From contig CASEYJ010000004.1 in NCBI GenBank assembly GCA_949292175.1, forward strand, positions 1 to 64,000: a DNA stretch of 64,000 nt. The letters run 5' to 3'. The DNA is from an uncultured bacterium. GTDB lineage: Bacteria; Cyanobacteriota; Vampirovibrionia; Gastranaerophilales; Gastranaerophilaceae. Shown in pieces: positions 33,197 through 43,903 of this stretch. Position numbers and translations under genes: made by a program. The stretch's first letter is position 1, and every line of letters starts with the position of its first letter. The notes beneath the pieces were generated by a model, which saw nothing but the letters and a program-made list of their open reading frames with translations, had not been told where the DNA came from and did not search any database.

Positions 33197-33439
33197 ATGG
33201 ACAAAACAACAAGAGAACAAAAAGCTCAATATTGGAAAGCTCAGATTGACAGTATCATAAGATATGAGAAAGGCTCCAGTCAATCAAAATTAATCCAGGA
33301 ACTGGCAAAAGAATACGGGTGGACACCAAACCGAGCAAGCTTTTCTTCCAGACTTAACAGAGGAACAATTACACTGGTTGAATTATCTGAAATTTTGGAA
33401 TTATACGGGAAAAAACCGCCAAAATTATATGAACAATAA
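33197..33439 (+). CDS. small HTH-like protein, 80 aa
   Basis: The protein is helical: after a charged first helix, the segment LIQELAKEYGWTPNRASFSSRLNRGTI reads like a Cro/CI-type helix-turn-helix, and the end TLVELSEILELYG matches the final helices of such domains. A similar pattern (tandem helices closing with a hydrophobic EIL-LG motif) occurs in the 69-aa protein at 46679. DNA binding is inferred, not proven. The message appears leaderless; no operon partner is evident. Confidence 0.6.
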   Translation: MDKTTREQKAQYWKAQIDSIIRYEKGSSQSKLIQELAKEYGWTPNRASFSSRLNRGTITLVELSEILELYGKKPPKLYEQ

Positions 33440-33479
33440 AGCCCCATAATAACAGGCACAGAACATTTTATATTTATGC

Positions 33480-33485
33480 TATAAT
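33480..33485 (+). promoter_or_regulatory. extended -10 of dxr
   Basis: TATGC-TATAAT lies 9 bases before the ATG at 33495, giving a near-leaderless transcript. Confidence 0.5.
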
Positions 33486-33494
33486 AAATTTGTT

Positions 33495-34622
33495 ATGGAA
33501 AAGAAGAGAAAAATTAGTATTATCGGTTCAACCGGTTCTATTGGAACACAAGCTTTAGAAGTAATAGAAAAACTTCAAGATAAATTTGAAATAATAGCCC
33601 TTGCCGGCGGCAAAAACACCAAACTGCTGGAAGAACAGGCAAAAAAGTTTAAACCCAAATTCATATATGCAGCACAACCAATTGAGGTTACGGGGGTAAA
33701 GACCCTTAGTTCGCTTGATGAAATCGCTGAGAATAAAGACAACGATATTATTTTAGTTGCCTGTTCCGGCAAAATAGGATTAAAACCTACATTAAAAGCT
33801 ATCGAAAACGGCATTAACATTGCACTTGCCAACAAAGAAACTCTTGTTATGGCAGGAGACATTGTTATGAGCAAAGCGAAAGCTAACGGAGTAAAAATAA
33901 TACCGGTAGATAGCGAACACTGCGCAATACACCAATGTATCAAAGATATTGCCCAAGTTGATAAACTTATTATCACTGCAAGCGGCGGCCCATTCCTTCA
34001 CAAAACAATTGAAGAAATGAAAAATGCAACAGTCACAGAAACTCTCAAACACCCAAGATGGAATATGGGGAAAAAGATTACTGTTGACAGTGCGACACTT
34101 ATGAATAAAGGCTTAGAGATAATTGAAGCACACCATTTATTTGGATTTGACTACGATGATATAGAAGTAGTTGTTCATCCGCAAAGTATCGTGCATTCTG
34201 CAATAGAATACAAAGATGGAAGTGTCATTGCACAAATAGGACTTCCTAGTATGCATATTCCAATACAGTACGCAATAACCTACCCTGAAAGATTTGAAGG
34301 TATAAAATCTCATAGTTTTAGTTTTGCAGAAATCGCGAGATTAGATTTCGAAAAGCCTGATTTTGAAAAATTCCCGACAGTAAAACTTGCGTACAAAGCC
34401 GGAAAACTTGGTGGTACAGCAACAGCCTGCCTCAACGCAGCAAATGAGGAAGCGGTTTTTGCTTTCCTTGATGGGAAAATCAAACTTTATCAAATATACG
34501 AAATCACAAAACAAATGCTGGACGAGCACGAACTTGTTAAAAATCCGACAATTGATGAGATTTTTGAAGTTGATGAAACGACAAGAATAAAGACCCGTAA
34601 AATTATTGACTCCATCAATTAA
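33495..34622 (+). CDS. dxr: 1-deoxy-D-xylulose 5-phosphate reductoisomerase
   Basis: DXR catalyses the committed step of the MEP isoprenoid pathway, using NADPH. The 375-aa product has the NADPH loop GSTGSIGTQ at the N-terminus, NKETLVMAG, the metal/substrate segment PVDSEHCAIHQ, ASGGPF and MGKKITVDSATLMNKGLE, all diagnostic. The length is typical. Full-length and intact. It sits upstream of clpB and is apparently transcribed independently. No other MEP gene is in the window. Confidence 0.97.
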   Translation: MEKKRKISIIGSTGSIGTQALEVIEKLQDKFEIIALAGGKNTKLLEEQAKKFKPKFIYAAQPIEVTGVKTLSSLDEIAENKDNDIILVACSGKIGLKPTLKAIENGINIALANKETLVMAGDIVMSKAKANGVKIIPVDSEHCAIHQCIKDIAQVDKLIITASGGPFLHKTIEEMKNATVTETLKHPRWNMGKKITVDSATLMNKGLEIIEAHHLFGFDYDDIEVVVHPQSIVHSAIEYKDGSVIAQIGLPSMHIPIQYAITYPERFEGIKSHSFSFAEIARLDFEKPDFEKFPTVKLAYKAGKLGGTATACLNAANEEAVFAFLDGKIKLYQIYEITKQMLDEHELVKNPTIDEIFEVDETTRIKTRKIIDSIN

Positions 34623-34646
34623 ATGAGGTTTATTCACTTTACTGAT

Positions 34647-34673
34647 GGTATTATAAAAGGATTGAATAATACC
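34647..34673 (+). promoter_or_regulatory. inverted repeat upstream of clpB
   Basis: GGTATTAT (34647) pairs with ATAATACC (34666) around an 11-nt loop, ending directly before the GGAGG ribosome site of clpB. It could be an operator or an mRNA stem; no CIRCE element is seen. Confidence 0.4.
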
Positions 34674-34686
34674 GGAGGTAAGAGAC

Positions 34687-37353
34687 GTGCAACTTACAGA
34701 ACATTTGCAATATATAATTCATTCAGCAAAAACTATAGCTTATGCAAGAGATTACAAATTTGTAGAACCTGAACATGTAATGCTTGCATTGTTTATGGAT
34801 GAAAATGATTTGCCAAAAGTATTTTTGAGCAATATTGGCTTGGATAATCCACGTCTTATAAGGGATTTTAACAACAGCATTCCTCGCAATCCGGGGAACC
34901 GCTCTATTTCAGCAGATGTCCCATTATCTCCGGCAACAATCAAACTTCTTGAATCTGCAGAAAAAGAAGGACTAAAATATAAGGATGATGTTGTTGGAAT
35001 TGACTACATCCTGCTAGCACTGTTCAAGTCTAATAACCAAATTATGAAATATGTTTTCGGACAGTACAGCATTGACATGTACGAATTGTACAAGAAAATG
35101 CAAGAACAAGTCGGGAACATTGAACACGTAGATATAATTGACGGGAAAGTCGTAAGTTATAATGCAACTTCAACAGAGGAAGAAACTCCATCTGAAAGTA
35201 CAAATAAACCTATTACCAAAAAACAACAATCCACAAAGAAGGAACAGAGTGCATTAGAGCGATTCACATCAGATCTTACACAAATCGCAAAGGATAATAA
35301 ACTTGACCCTGTTATAGGAAGGGATGATGAAATAAGACGAGTTATTCAAATTCTTAACCGCCGTTCAAAAAACAATCCTGTAATAGTCGGAGAACCAGGT
35401 GTTGGTAAAACTGCAGTTATAGAAGGTTTAGCTCAAAGAATAGTATCTGGCGATGTTCCTGAAAGCTTAAAAAATGACAAAATTTTAGCATTAGATCTGG
35501 GCGCACTTCTTGCAGGAGCTTCATACCGAGGAGAGTTTGAAGACAGACTCAAAAATGTACTAAAAGAAATTGAAGCAAAAGCTGATGACTTAATGTTGTT
35601 TATTGACGAAATCCATACAATAATGGGAATGGGTGCCTCAGAAGGGTCAGTAGATGCAGGCAACTTACTAAAGCCAATGCTGGCACGTGGGAACGTAAGA
35701 GTAATCGGTGCTACAACACTTGATGAATACAAAAAATATATAGAAAAAGATAAAGCATTGGAACGTCGTTTTCAGCCCGTCGTTGTAGATGAACCTTCAA
35801 TTGATACAGCAATCAGTATTCTACGTGGTTTAAAAAACAATTACGAAGTTTATCACGGAATAAAAATCCTTGACGAAGCAATAGTTGAAGCAGTTAAGTT
35901 ATCAGACAGATACATATCTGACAGATACCTTCCGGACAAGGCTATTGACTTAATCGACGAAGCAGCTTCTTCTCTCAGAATGGATATAGATACAACACCT
36001 GAAGAGATAGATATCTTCACAAGAGAAAAACTTCAACTTGAATTAGAGAGAAATAATTTAAAAGAAGAACGTACAAAAGAAGCTGAAGCTAAAATTGCAA
36101 AAATTTCTAAAAAAATAGAAACGCTTGAAGCTAAAATTAACAAATTAAAAACACAATGGGAACAAGAAAAGAAGATTATATCTTCAATAACAACAGTCAA
36201 AAAGAATCTGGAAATTCTTAATGCACAAATTCAACTTGCACAAAAGAAGGGGGAATTAACAACATCACTGGAAGAAAAATACAAAGAAATGCTTGCGATG
36301 GAAGACAAACTCAAAAAACTTCAATCCGACAAATCTAAAAAGCACCTTGTAAAAGAATATCTTTCAGCAGATGACATCTCTGAAATAGTCGCAAAATGGA
36401 CAGGAATTCCAACAACAAGACTCGTTGAAAATGAATCTGAAAAACTTCTTTCGATGGAATCTTATATGCACAAGCGACTGATTGGACAAGATGAAGCCGT
36501 AAAAAAACTTGCAAGTACAATTCGCCTATCTCGCTCAGGACTTCGTGATAACAAAAGACCAATTGGCTCATTCCTATTCCTCGGACCTACCGGTGTAGGT
36601 AAAACAGAATTAGCCAAAACTCTTGCAGAATTTTTGTTTAACGATGAGGATGCACTAATCAGAATTGATATGAGTGAATTTATGGAAAAAGAGGCAATCT
36701 CTCGTCTTACAGGTGCAACCGCAGGTTACGTAGGCTATGAAGAAGGCGGTCAACTTACAGAAGCCGTAAGACACAAACCTTATTCTGTAATTTTATTTGA
36801 TGAAGTTGAGAAAGCACACTCAGATATTTTCAACATTATGCTTCAAATGTTTGATGACGGCCGCTTAACTGATGGTCAAGGCAAACTTGTAGATTTCAAA
36901 AATACAGTCATCATTATGACAAGTAACCTTGGCAGTGATATTTTATTAGACAACAACCTCAGCCCTGAAGATAAAAAAGCTCAGGTTAACAACATTTTAA
37001 GAACAAAATTTAAACCGGAATTCATAAACAGAATTGATGAAATCGTAACCTTCAAACCGCTAAGCGAAGAAGATTTAACAAAAATTGTAGAAATACAAAC
37101 CGCTTCGCTCAAGAAAAGAGTAGAAGATCAAGGTATGTTTTTAGAAATAACCGATAACGCAAAACAGTTCCTTGCAAAAGAAGGTTATGAACCTCTATAC
37201 GGAGCAAGACCACTCCGCCGTGTAGTTAGGAAAGAAATTGAAATTCCGCTATCAACTCAAATTCTGGAAAATAAATTCAAACGTGACGATAAAATACTTA
37301 TAGACTACAATAATAATGGGTTAACTTTTACTGCCATAGCCCAAACTAATTAA
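34687..37353 (+). CDS. clpB: ClpB-type disaggregase ATPase
   Basis: The 888-aa protein has an N-terminal Clp domain (1-150), first AAA+ domain with Walker A GEPGVGKTA and pore loop SYRGEFE, a long coiled-coil middle domain (about 415-545) and a second AAA+ domain with GPTGVGKTE and pore loop AGYVGYEEGGQ. The long middle domain and the absence of a clear ClpP-docking tripeptide argue for ClpB, which works with DnaK on aggregates, over ClpC. Translation starts with GTG 8 bases after GGAGG. Confidence 0.92.
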   Translation: MQLTEHLQYIIHSAKTIAYARDYKFVEPEHVMLALFMDENDLPKVFLSNIGLDNPRLIRDFNNSIPRNPGNRSISADVPLSPATIKLLESAEKEGLKYKDDVVGIDYILLALFKSNNQIMKYVFGQYSIDMYELYKKMQEQVGNIEHVDIIDGKVVSYNATSTEEETPSESTNKPITKKQQSTKKEQSALERFTSDLTQIAKDNKLDPVIGRDDEIRRVIQILNRRSKNNPVIVGEPGVGKTAVIEGLAQRIVSGDVPESLKNDKILALDLGALLAGASYRGEFEDRLKNVLKEIEAKADDLMLFIDEIHTIMGMGASEGSVDAGNLLKPMLARGNVRVIGATTLDEYKKYIEKDKALERRFQPVVVDEPSIDTAISILRGLKNNYEVYHGIKILDEAIVEAVKLSDRYISDRYLPDKAIDLIDEAASSLRMDIDTTPEEIDIFTREKLQLELERNNLKEERTKEAEAKIAKISKKIETLEAKINKLKTQWEQEKKIISSITTVKKNLEILNAQIQLAQKKGELTTSLEEKYKEMLAMEDKLKKLQSDKSKKHLVKEYLSADDISEIVAKWTGIPTTRLVENESEKLLSMESYMHKRLIGQDEAVKKLASTIRLSRSGLRDNKRPIGSFLFLGPTGVGKTELAKTLAEFLFNDEDALIRIDMSEFMEKEAISRLTGATAGYVGYEEGGQLTEAVRHKPYSVILFDEVEKAHSDIFNIMLQMFDDGRLTDGQGKLVDFKNTVIIMTSNLGSDILLDNNLSPEDKKAQVNNILRTKFKPEFINRIDEIVTFKPLSEEDLTKIVEIQTASLKKRVEDQGMFLEITDNAKQFLAKEGYEPLYGARPLRRVVRKEIEIPLSTQILENKFKRDDKILIDYNNNGLTFTAIAQTN

Positions 37354-37387
37354 TAATAACCATCAATTATTAATTAAACGTCATATT

Positions 37388-37418
37388 AAAAAAGCTCCTG
37401 ATTTCTCAGGAGCTTTTT
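37388..37418. terminator. bidirectional terminator
   Basis: AAAAAAGCTCCTGA-TTTC-TCAGGAGCTTTTT between convergent clpB and ppdK. Confidence 0.9.
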
Positions 37419-37440
37419 AGTTTCTACTAATAGAGAAGTT

Positions 37441-40119
37441 TTACTTACAACCTAGAGGTCCTTCTTCTTCCTTACTGTGTTTAAATTCAATTACAGCTTG
37501 AGCAGCCGCAAGTCTAGCTTGTGGAACTCTGAATGGTGAACAAGAAACATAGTTCAAACCAATTCTGTGACAGAATTTAACTGAAGCAGGATCTCCACCG
37601 TGCTCACCACAAATACCACGTTTCAAGTGAGGGCGAACAGTCAATGCCTTATCCAAAGCAATCTTCATCAACTGACCAACACCTTCTTGATCAAGTGTTT
37701 GGAATGGGTTAGCAGGCAAAATCTTGTTGTCTACATACTTCTGCAAGAATTTACCTTCAGCATCATCTCTTGAATAACCGAATGTCATTTGAGTCAAGTC
37801 ATTTGTACCAAATGAGAAGAATTCGGCATACTCAGCGATTTGATCTGCTGTAAGAGCTGCACGAGGAATTTCAATCATTGTACCGAACATATAGTCGATA
37901 TCAACAGCTTTTTCTCTCATTACGTCTTGAGCTACACGTTCAAGAACTTTTCTTGCTTCCTTAAGCTCATTTACGTGACCTACAAGAGGAATCATAATTT
38001 CAGGTTTAACTTTCAAGCCTTCTTTTGCTAAATCACAAGCAGCATAGAAAATAGCTTTAACTTGCATTTCGTTAATTTCAGGATAAGTCAAACCTAAACG
38101 GCATCCTCTCAAGCCCATCATAGGGTTAGATTCAGACATAGATTCTACCAAATGAAGCATTTCTTCGTCAGCTTTATAATCTTGACCCAATGCTTTTTTA
38201 GTAGCAACAGAAGCAATCAATTCTTCTTTGTTAGGCAAGAATTCATGAAGCGGTGGATCCAATAATCTGATAGTCATAGGTTTACCGTTCATAGCCTTAA
38301 ACATTGCGTAGAAGTCACTATATTGCATTGGCAACAAGTGTTCCAAAGCATCTTTTCTTGCTTCCGGAGTACCTGCAATAATCATCTTTTGAACCCAAGG
38401 CAATCTTTCAGGAGCCATAAACATGTGTTCTGTTCTGCAGAGACCAACACCTTCAGCACCCAATTCAAGAGCTTTCGCAACGTCAGCAGGAGTATCCGCA
38501 TTGGCTCTTACGCCTAACAATTTAACTTCATTAACCCAAGTAAACAATTTCTTGAAGTTATCGTCCATTGTAGGAGGAACCAAGTGAACAGCACCTTCCA
38601 TAACTTCACCGGTACCACCATCAAGAGAAATAATATCATCTTTATGGTAAACAGTACCATCTGCAGCTGTCAAAGTTGCATTTTTCAAGTCAATCTTAAG
38701 ATCTTCGCAACCTGCAACGCAAGGTTTACCCATACCTTTAGCAACAACCGCTGCGTGAGAAGTCATACCGCCTCTAAGCGTTAACACACCTTGAGATTCA
38801 ATCATACCGTGAATATCATCAGGGCAAGTTTCAATTCTTACAAGGATAACCTTTTCACCGGCTTTACCACGTTCAGCTGCTTCTTCAGTATCGAATACAA
38901 TCTTACCAACAGCAGCTCCAGGAGATGCAGCAAGACCTTTTGCAATTTGTTTTGAAGACTTTTTAGCTTCAGGATCAAAACAAGGAAGCAATACTTGATA
39001 AATCTGGTTAGGGTCTACCAATTCGATAGCTCTTTCCTTGTCAATAATACCTTCTTCAGCCATTTCAACTGCAATTCTTACAGAAGCAGCAGCGGTTCTC
39101 TTACCGTTACGAGTTTGAAGGATATAAAGTTTACCTTTTTCAATTGTAAATTCCATATCCTGAACGTCTTTATAACCTTTTTCAAGTTTTTTCGCAATAT
39201 CAACATATTGTCTGTAAAGATCAGGCATTTCATGTTCAAGTTCAGCGATAGGTTTTGGTGTTCTAATACCGGCAACAACATCTTCACCTTGAGCGTTTGT
39301 CAAATATTCACCATAGAATTTGTTTTCACCGGTAGAAGGGTTTCTGGTAAATGATACACCAGTTGCGCAATCATCTCCCATATTACCGAATACCATTGTT
39401 TGAACGTTAACAGCAGTACCATAGTTGTGATCAATTTTATAGTGGTTTCTGTATGCAACTGCACGAGGAATATTCCAAGATCTAAATACAGCTTCAATAG
39501 CTTCTTCCAACTGTACATAAGGATCTTGAGGAAAATCCTTACCTGTTTCACGTTTGATAAGTTCTTTATATGGTTCAATCAAAGATTTCCAATCTTCAGC
39601 TGTCAAATCTGTATCAGATTTGTAGCCTTTTTCCTCTTTAATCTTATCCATGTAGTCTTCAAATTTTTGTCTGTCAATTTCCCAAGCAACAGAACCAAAC
39701 ATAGTTAAGAATCTACGATAAGAATCATAACAGAATCTTGGATTACCTGTTAATTTAATCATACCTTCGACAGTTTGATCATTCAAACCGAGGTTCAAAA
39801 TAGTTTCCATCATACCAGGCATAGAAAGTCTTGCACCTGAACGAACTGACACTAAAAGTGGATTTTCAGGATCGCCGAATTTTTTGCCAGCTTCTTCTTC
39901 AACTTTTGTCAAAGCAGCTTTTACTTCATCCATTAACCCTGCTGGCATTTTGTTTCCGTGATTGATGTAATCCATACAAGTTTCAGTTGTAATGGTCAAC
40001 CCCGGAGGAACAGGCAGTCCTAAATTAGTCATTTCGGCAAGGTTAGCACCTTTACCTCCCAAGAGGTTACGCATATTTGCGTTTCCTTCATGGAAGAGCC
40101 ATACACGTTTTTCTGTCAT
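37441..40119 (-). CDS. ppdK: pyruvate, phosphate dikinase
   Basis: PPDK interconverts pyruvate/ATP/Pi with PEP/AMP/PPi and links glycolysis and gluconeogenesis in many anaerobes. The 892-aa product begins with the ATP-grasp region (LLGGKGANLAEMTNLGLPVPPG), has the phospho-carrier histidine in GGMTSHAAVVAKGMGKPCV near residue 455, and a C-terminal TIM-barrel ending in GICGEHGGDPASV and CSPFRVPQARLAAAQA. All signatures are conserved. AAAGGAGAG precedes the ATG. Confidence 0.97.
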   Translation of the reverse strand: MTEKRVWLFHEGNANMRNLLGGKGANLAEMTNLGLPVPPGLTITTETCMDYINHGNKMPAGLMDEVKAALTKVEEEAGKKFGDPENPLLVSVRSGARLSMPGMMETILNLGLNDQTVEGMIKLTGNPRFCYDSYRRFLTMFGSVAWEIDRQKFEDYMDKIKEEKGYKSDTDLTAEDWKSLIEPYKELIKRETGKDFPQDPYVQLEEAIEAVFRSWNIPRAVAYRNHYKIDHNYGTAVNVQTMVFGNMGDDCATGVSFTRNPSTGENKFYGEYLTNAQGEDVVAGIRTPKPIAELEHEMPDLYRQYVDIAKKLEKGYKDVQDMEFTIEKGKLYILQTRNGKRTAAASVRIAVEMAEEGIIDKERAIELVDPNQIYQVLLPCFDPEAKKSSKQIAKGLAASPGAAVGKIVFDTEEAAERGKAGEKVILVRIETCPDDIHGMIESQGVLTLRGGMTSHAAVVAKGMGKPCVAGCEDLKIDLKNATLTAADGTVYHKDDIISLDGGTGEVMEGAVHLVPPTMDDNFKKLFTWVNEVKLLGVRANADTPADVAKALELGAEGVGLCRTEHMFMAPERLPWVQKMIIAGTPEARKDALEHLLPMQYSDFYAMFKAMNGKPMTIRLLDPPLHEFLPNKEELIASVATKKALGQDYKADEEMLHLVESMSESNPMMGLRGCRLGLTYPEINEMQVKAIFYAACDLAKEGLKVKPEIMIPLVGHVNELKEARKVLERVAQDVMREKAVDIDYMFGTMIEIPRAALTADQIAEYAEFFSFGTNDLTQMTFGYSRDDAEGKFLQKYVDNKILPANPFQTLDQEGVGQLMKIALDKALTVRPHLKRGICGEHGGDPASVKFCHRIGLNYVSCSPFRVPQARLAAAQAVIEFKHSKEEEGPLGCK

Positions 40120-40170
40120 AGTGTCTCTCCTTTTTTATATTCACTAAACCATAGAAAACTCTATGACCGT

Positions 40171-40199
40171 ATTGTAGCACATGACGTTACAAATGTAAA
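40171..40199 (-). promoter_or_regulatory. ppdK promoter
   Basis: TTTACA, a 17-bp spacer and TACAAT on the minus strand, followed by a leader hairpin (CATAGA-GTTT-TCTATG) and a strong Shine-Dalgarno. Confidence 0.7.
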
Positions 40200-40248
40200 T
40201 CATTTTTTAGCGCGGTTTTTCGTCCTTTTAGATGATTACAAAGAATAA

Positions 40249-40779
40249 TCATATTAGGTGAAATATTCCAACAACAAGTCCGTAAATTGCAGAAAGTCCC
40301 AAATAAACTAAAGGATCACGCTTTGTTTTAAACGAAAGAATAAGTAACGCAAAAAACAGAATGACAGCCCAGATATTAGTAACATTTTCCCTAAAAATTT
40401 GAACACCAACTGCTGTAAGCAACCCACATCCCGCAGGTTTCAACGCATAAATTGCAGCCTGCACATGCTTATTCTGACGAAATTTTTCAAGCAGTTTAAA
40501 AACAATAATTACAATAATATATGAAGGCAAAATAACTGCCGTTGTAGCGATAAATGCGCCCAATATACCTGAAGTCACAAATCCCGCAAACGTAGCGACA
40601 TTTACCCCCAAAGGTCCGGGAGTTATGGTGGACACAGCAATCATATCGGACAATTGCTTGGCTGAAAACCACCCATAATTTTCGGATATATGATAAAGAA
40701 ACGGAAGAGTCGCATATCCGCCGCCAAAAGAAAATAACCCAGTCTTAAAAAACTCATACATCAGCTGAACAAAAAGCAT
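40249..40779 (-). CDS. chromate transporter (CHR) family, second half-protein, 176 aa
   Basis: One of two adjacent half-size CHR genes. It has FKTGLFSFGGGYATLPFL near the N-terminus, the CHR signature, PGPLGVN and about six hydrophobic segments. Short-chain CHR proteins act as pairs in opposite membrane topology. The start codon overlaps the partner's stop by one base (TAATG). Whether the natural substrate is chromate or another anion such as sulfate is uncertain. Confidence 0.88.
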   Translation of the reverse strand: MLFVQLMYEFFKTGLFSFGGGYATLPFLYHISENYGWFSAKQLSDMIAVSTITPGPLGVNVATFAGFVTSGILGAFIATTAVILPSYIIVIIVFKLLEKFRQNKHVQAAIYALKPAGCGLLTAVGVQIFRENVTNIWAVILFFALLILSFKTKRDPLVYLGLSAIYGLVVGIFHLI

Positions 40780-41330
40780 TAGTTACCCTCCTTTTGTTCT
40801 CTGACAAAATATTTATACAAAACCCCAAATAATATGCTCGAAGTAATGACAAAAACCGGAGAAATTTTCAACACGGATAGAACAAGAGCATACGCAAAAA
40901 TTACCCAAGTAAATCTATCAACTACGCTACGTCCCCACATTTCTTTTACCGCAAGGAATAATAATATTACAACGCCAACACCAACTCCGAAGAAAATAGA
41001 ATGAACGATAGTATTCCTAACAATTTGCTCTAACAGACTGGCAACAAGGACAATAGATATAAAAGCCGGAGAAATACAACCCGCTAATGAAGCTATCGCC
41101 CCCCTAAACCCAAGCAACTTATATCCGGTAAAAATAGATACGTTCGCTGCAATAAGCCCCGGTAAACTTTGAGATAATGCATAATATTCACACAACTCAT
41201 CATTCGATATCCAAGACTTTTTCTCAACCAATTCACTCTGTAATAACGGCAAAATAACATATCCACCACCTAACAAGAGTAAACCTATTTTAAAAAATAT
41301 TTTATAAATACTAAAGAAAGATTTCTCCAT
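40779..41330 (-). CDS. chromate transporter (CHR) family, first half-protein, 183 aa
   Basis: The first partner shows IGLLLLGGGYVILPLLQSE, SQSLPGLIAANVS and about six hydrophobic stretches. Together with the following gene it reconstructs the full-length CHR transporter as two polypeptides. Its TATAAT lies inside the 3' flank of the matrixin gene, 6 bases before the ATG, with no Shine-Dalgarno, so the pair has its own leaderless-type promoter separate from atpDC. Confidence 0.88.
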   Translation of the reverse strand: MEKSFFSIYKIFFKIGLLLLGGGYVILPLLQSELVEKKSWISNDELCEYYALSQSLPGLIAANVSIFTGYKLLGFRGAIASLAGCISPAFISIVLVASLLEQIVRNTIVHSIFFGVGVGVVILLFLAVKEMWGRSVVDRFTWVIFAYALVLSVLKISPVFVITSSILFGVLYKYFVREQKEGN

Positions 41331-41336
41331 AACACA

Positions 41337-41342
41337 ATTATA
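41337..41342 (-). promoter_or_regulatory. -10 hexamer, leaderless arrangement
   Basis: TATAAT-TGTGTT-ATG on the minus strand, abutting the stop codon of the upstream matrixin gene. Confidence 0.6.
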
Positions 41343-41870
41343 CTACAAGCTATATATCTGCTTCAAAACATAAATATCATTTTCACTTGGAACCGAAATA
41401 TTTTTTTGATGAGGAACAAACATAATATCATCAACCTCAACCCCATGCCCAAGGCCAAGAGCATGCCCAAACTCATGCATTATTGCACAATAAATACTTA
41501 AATCCGTCGTATCTTTACCAGAAAAAGAGTTTGGCATACCGATTTCAATTGAAATTTTCTTAAACTCACCATTCACTACACTGACATACTTACACATGCC
41601 CTCATACACTCTACCAACCTTAACCCAATGAACAACAATATCAGCAGATGCAGCAGAAGAAATCTTGTTGAACTGCACAAATATCGAATTTTCTCTAAGC
41701 ACCCTATTCCAACTTACAATAGCCTCATCAACTTTGGAATACCAATACTCCGGATTGTTTACGGACAAAAGCGGAGTGATAAAGACATTAACGACAGGTT
41801 TCTGCCATCTAGCGAACCTGCCGTTAATCTTCGAATCATTCAAATAATTAGTTATTCTGGACGATAACAA
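41343..41870 (-). CDS. matrixin-type (M10) zinc metalloprotease, 175 aa
   Basis: The zinc-binding consensus HEFGHALGLGHG near residue 131 is complete, followed by DIMFVP, the Met-turn region in which Met is conserved. The catalytic core (strands and helix from about residue 25) is whole. The frame starts with TTG at 41870, 26 bases after the atpC stop; no ATG is in frame and no signal peptide precedes the domain, unlike most matrixins, which are secreted. The 5' end may have been truncated, or the enzyme acts in the cytoplasm. Downstream of atpC by position. Confidence 0.75.
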   Translation of the reverse strand: MLSSRITNYLNDSKINGRFARWQKPVVNVFITPLLSVNNPEYWYSKVDEAIVSWNRVLRENSIFVQFNKISSAASADIVVHWVKVGRVYEGMCKYVSVVNGEFKKISIEIGMPNSFSGKDTTDLSIYCAIMHEFGHALGLGHGVEVDDIMFVPHQKNISVPSENDIYVLKQIYSL

Positions 41871-41896
41871 TATACACCCGCGAAATCTAAAATCTT

Positions 41897-42289
41897 TTAC
41901 TCATTCAATGTAGCTTTCAATCTCGCCATAGCTCTGGCCAATGCTGCTTCCGCGCGTTTTGCATCAACTTCAGCATTATGTTCAGCCAATCTCGCTCTAG
42001 CTCTTGATAAAGCTTCCTTTGCTCTGGCTACATCAATATTACTTCCATCTTCAGCGGTAGTAGTTAAAATAAGCCCTTCATTATCCTTAAATTGAAAAAC
42101 TCCACCCATAGTGGTAAAATACTTAGCATTTCCACCCTGAATAACTTTAGTAACACCAATATCCAGTGCATTCATAACAGGAACGTGATTTGGAAGGATA
42201 CCAAATTCACCATCTACACCACGAGAATATATTTCATCTACATCTTCATCAAAAACAACTTTTTCATGTGTAATTATTTTTAAGTGCAT
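41897..42289 (-). CDS. atpC: ATP synthase epsilon subunit
   Basis: The 130-aa product has the beta-sandwich N-terminal domain (LKIITHEKVVFDEDVDEI, GEFGILPNHVPVM) and an Ala/Arg-rich helical hairpin C-terminus, the typical epsilon architecture. The start at 42289 is set by AAAGGAGTTCT; an upstream in-frame extension lacks support. It follows atpD by 60 bp, so the two form an operon. No other F-type ATP synthase genes are present. Confidence 0.95.
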   Translation of the reverse strand: MHLKIITHEKVVFDEDVDEIYSRGVDGEFGILPNHVPVMNALDIGVTKVIQGGNAKYFTTMGGVFQFKDNEGLILTTTAEDGSNIDVARAKEALSRARARLAEHNAEVDAKRAEAALARAMARLKATLNE

Positions 42290-42349
42290 AGAACTCCTTT
42301 TGTAAAGGGGTGCGGAACAAGTCATACTTATTCCGCATCACTTTAAGTC

Positions 42350-43774
<1,425 letters not shown>

Positions 43775-43785
43775 TCAATAGCTTT

Positions 43786-43814
43786 ATGTTACAACAATAT
43801 ATTTTTTTTCGCAA
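43786..43814 (-). promoter_or_regulatory. atpD promoter
   Basis: TTGCGA, a 17-bp spacer and TAACAT on the minus strand. The -35 lies in CTACTTGCGAAAAAAAAT, an 18-nt block found identically before the gene at 50962. Confidence 0.65.
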
Positions 43815-43879
43815 GTAGAAAAATTTACTAGTTAAAAATAACACACTGGTGAATATTTCGACTTTTGATATACAAAGGA

Positions 43880-43903
43880 TTACATAACCTATGTTATGGG
43901 AAT
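43880..43903 (+). repeat. left terminal inverted repeat
   Basis: Reverse complement of 44430-44453 except one base. It is itself partly palindromic (CATAAC-CTAT-GTTATG), which slightly weakens its weight as a terminal repeat. Confidence 0.6.
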
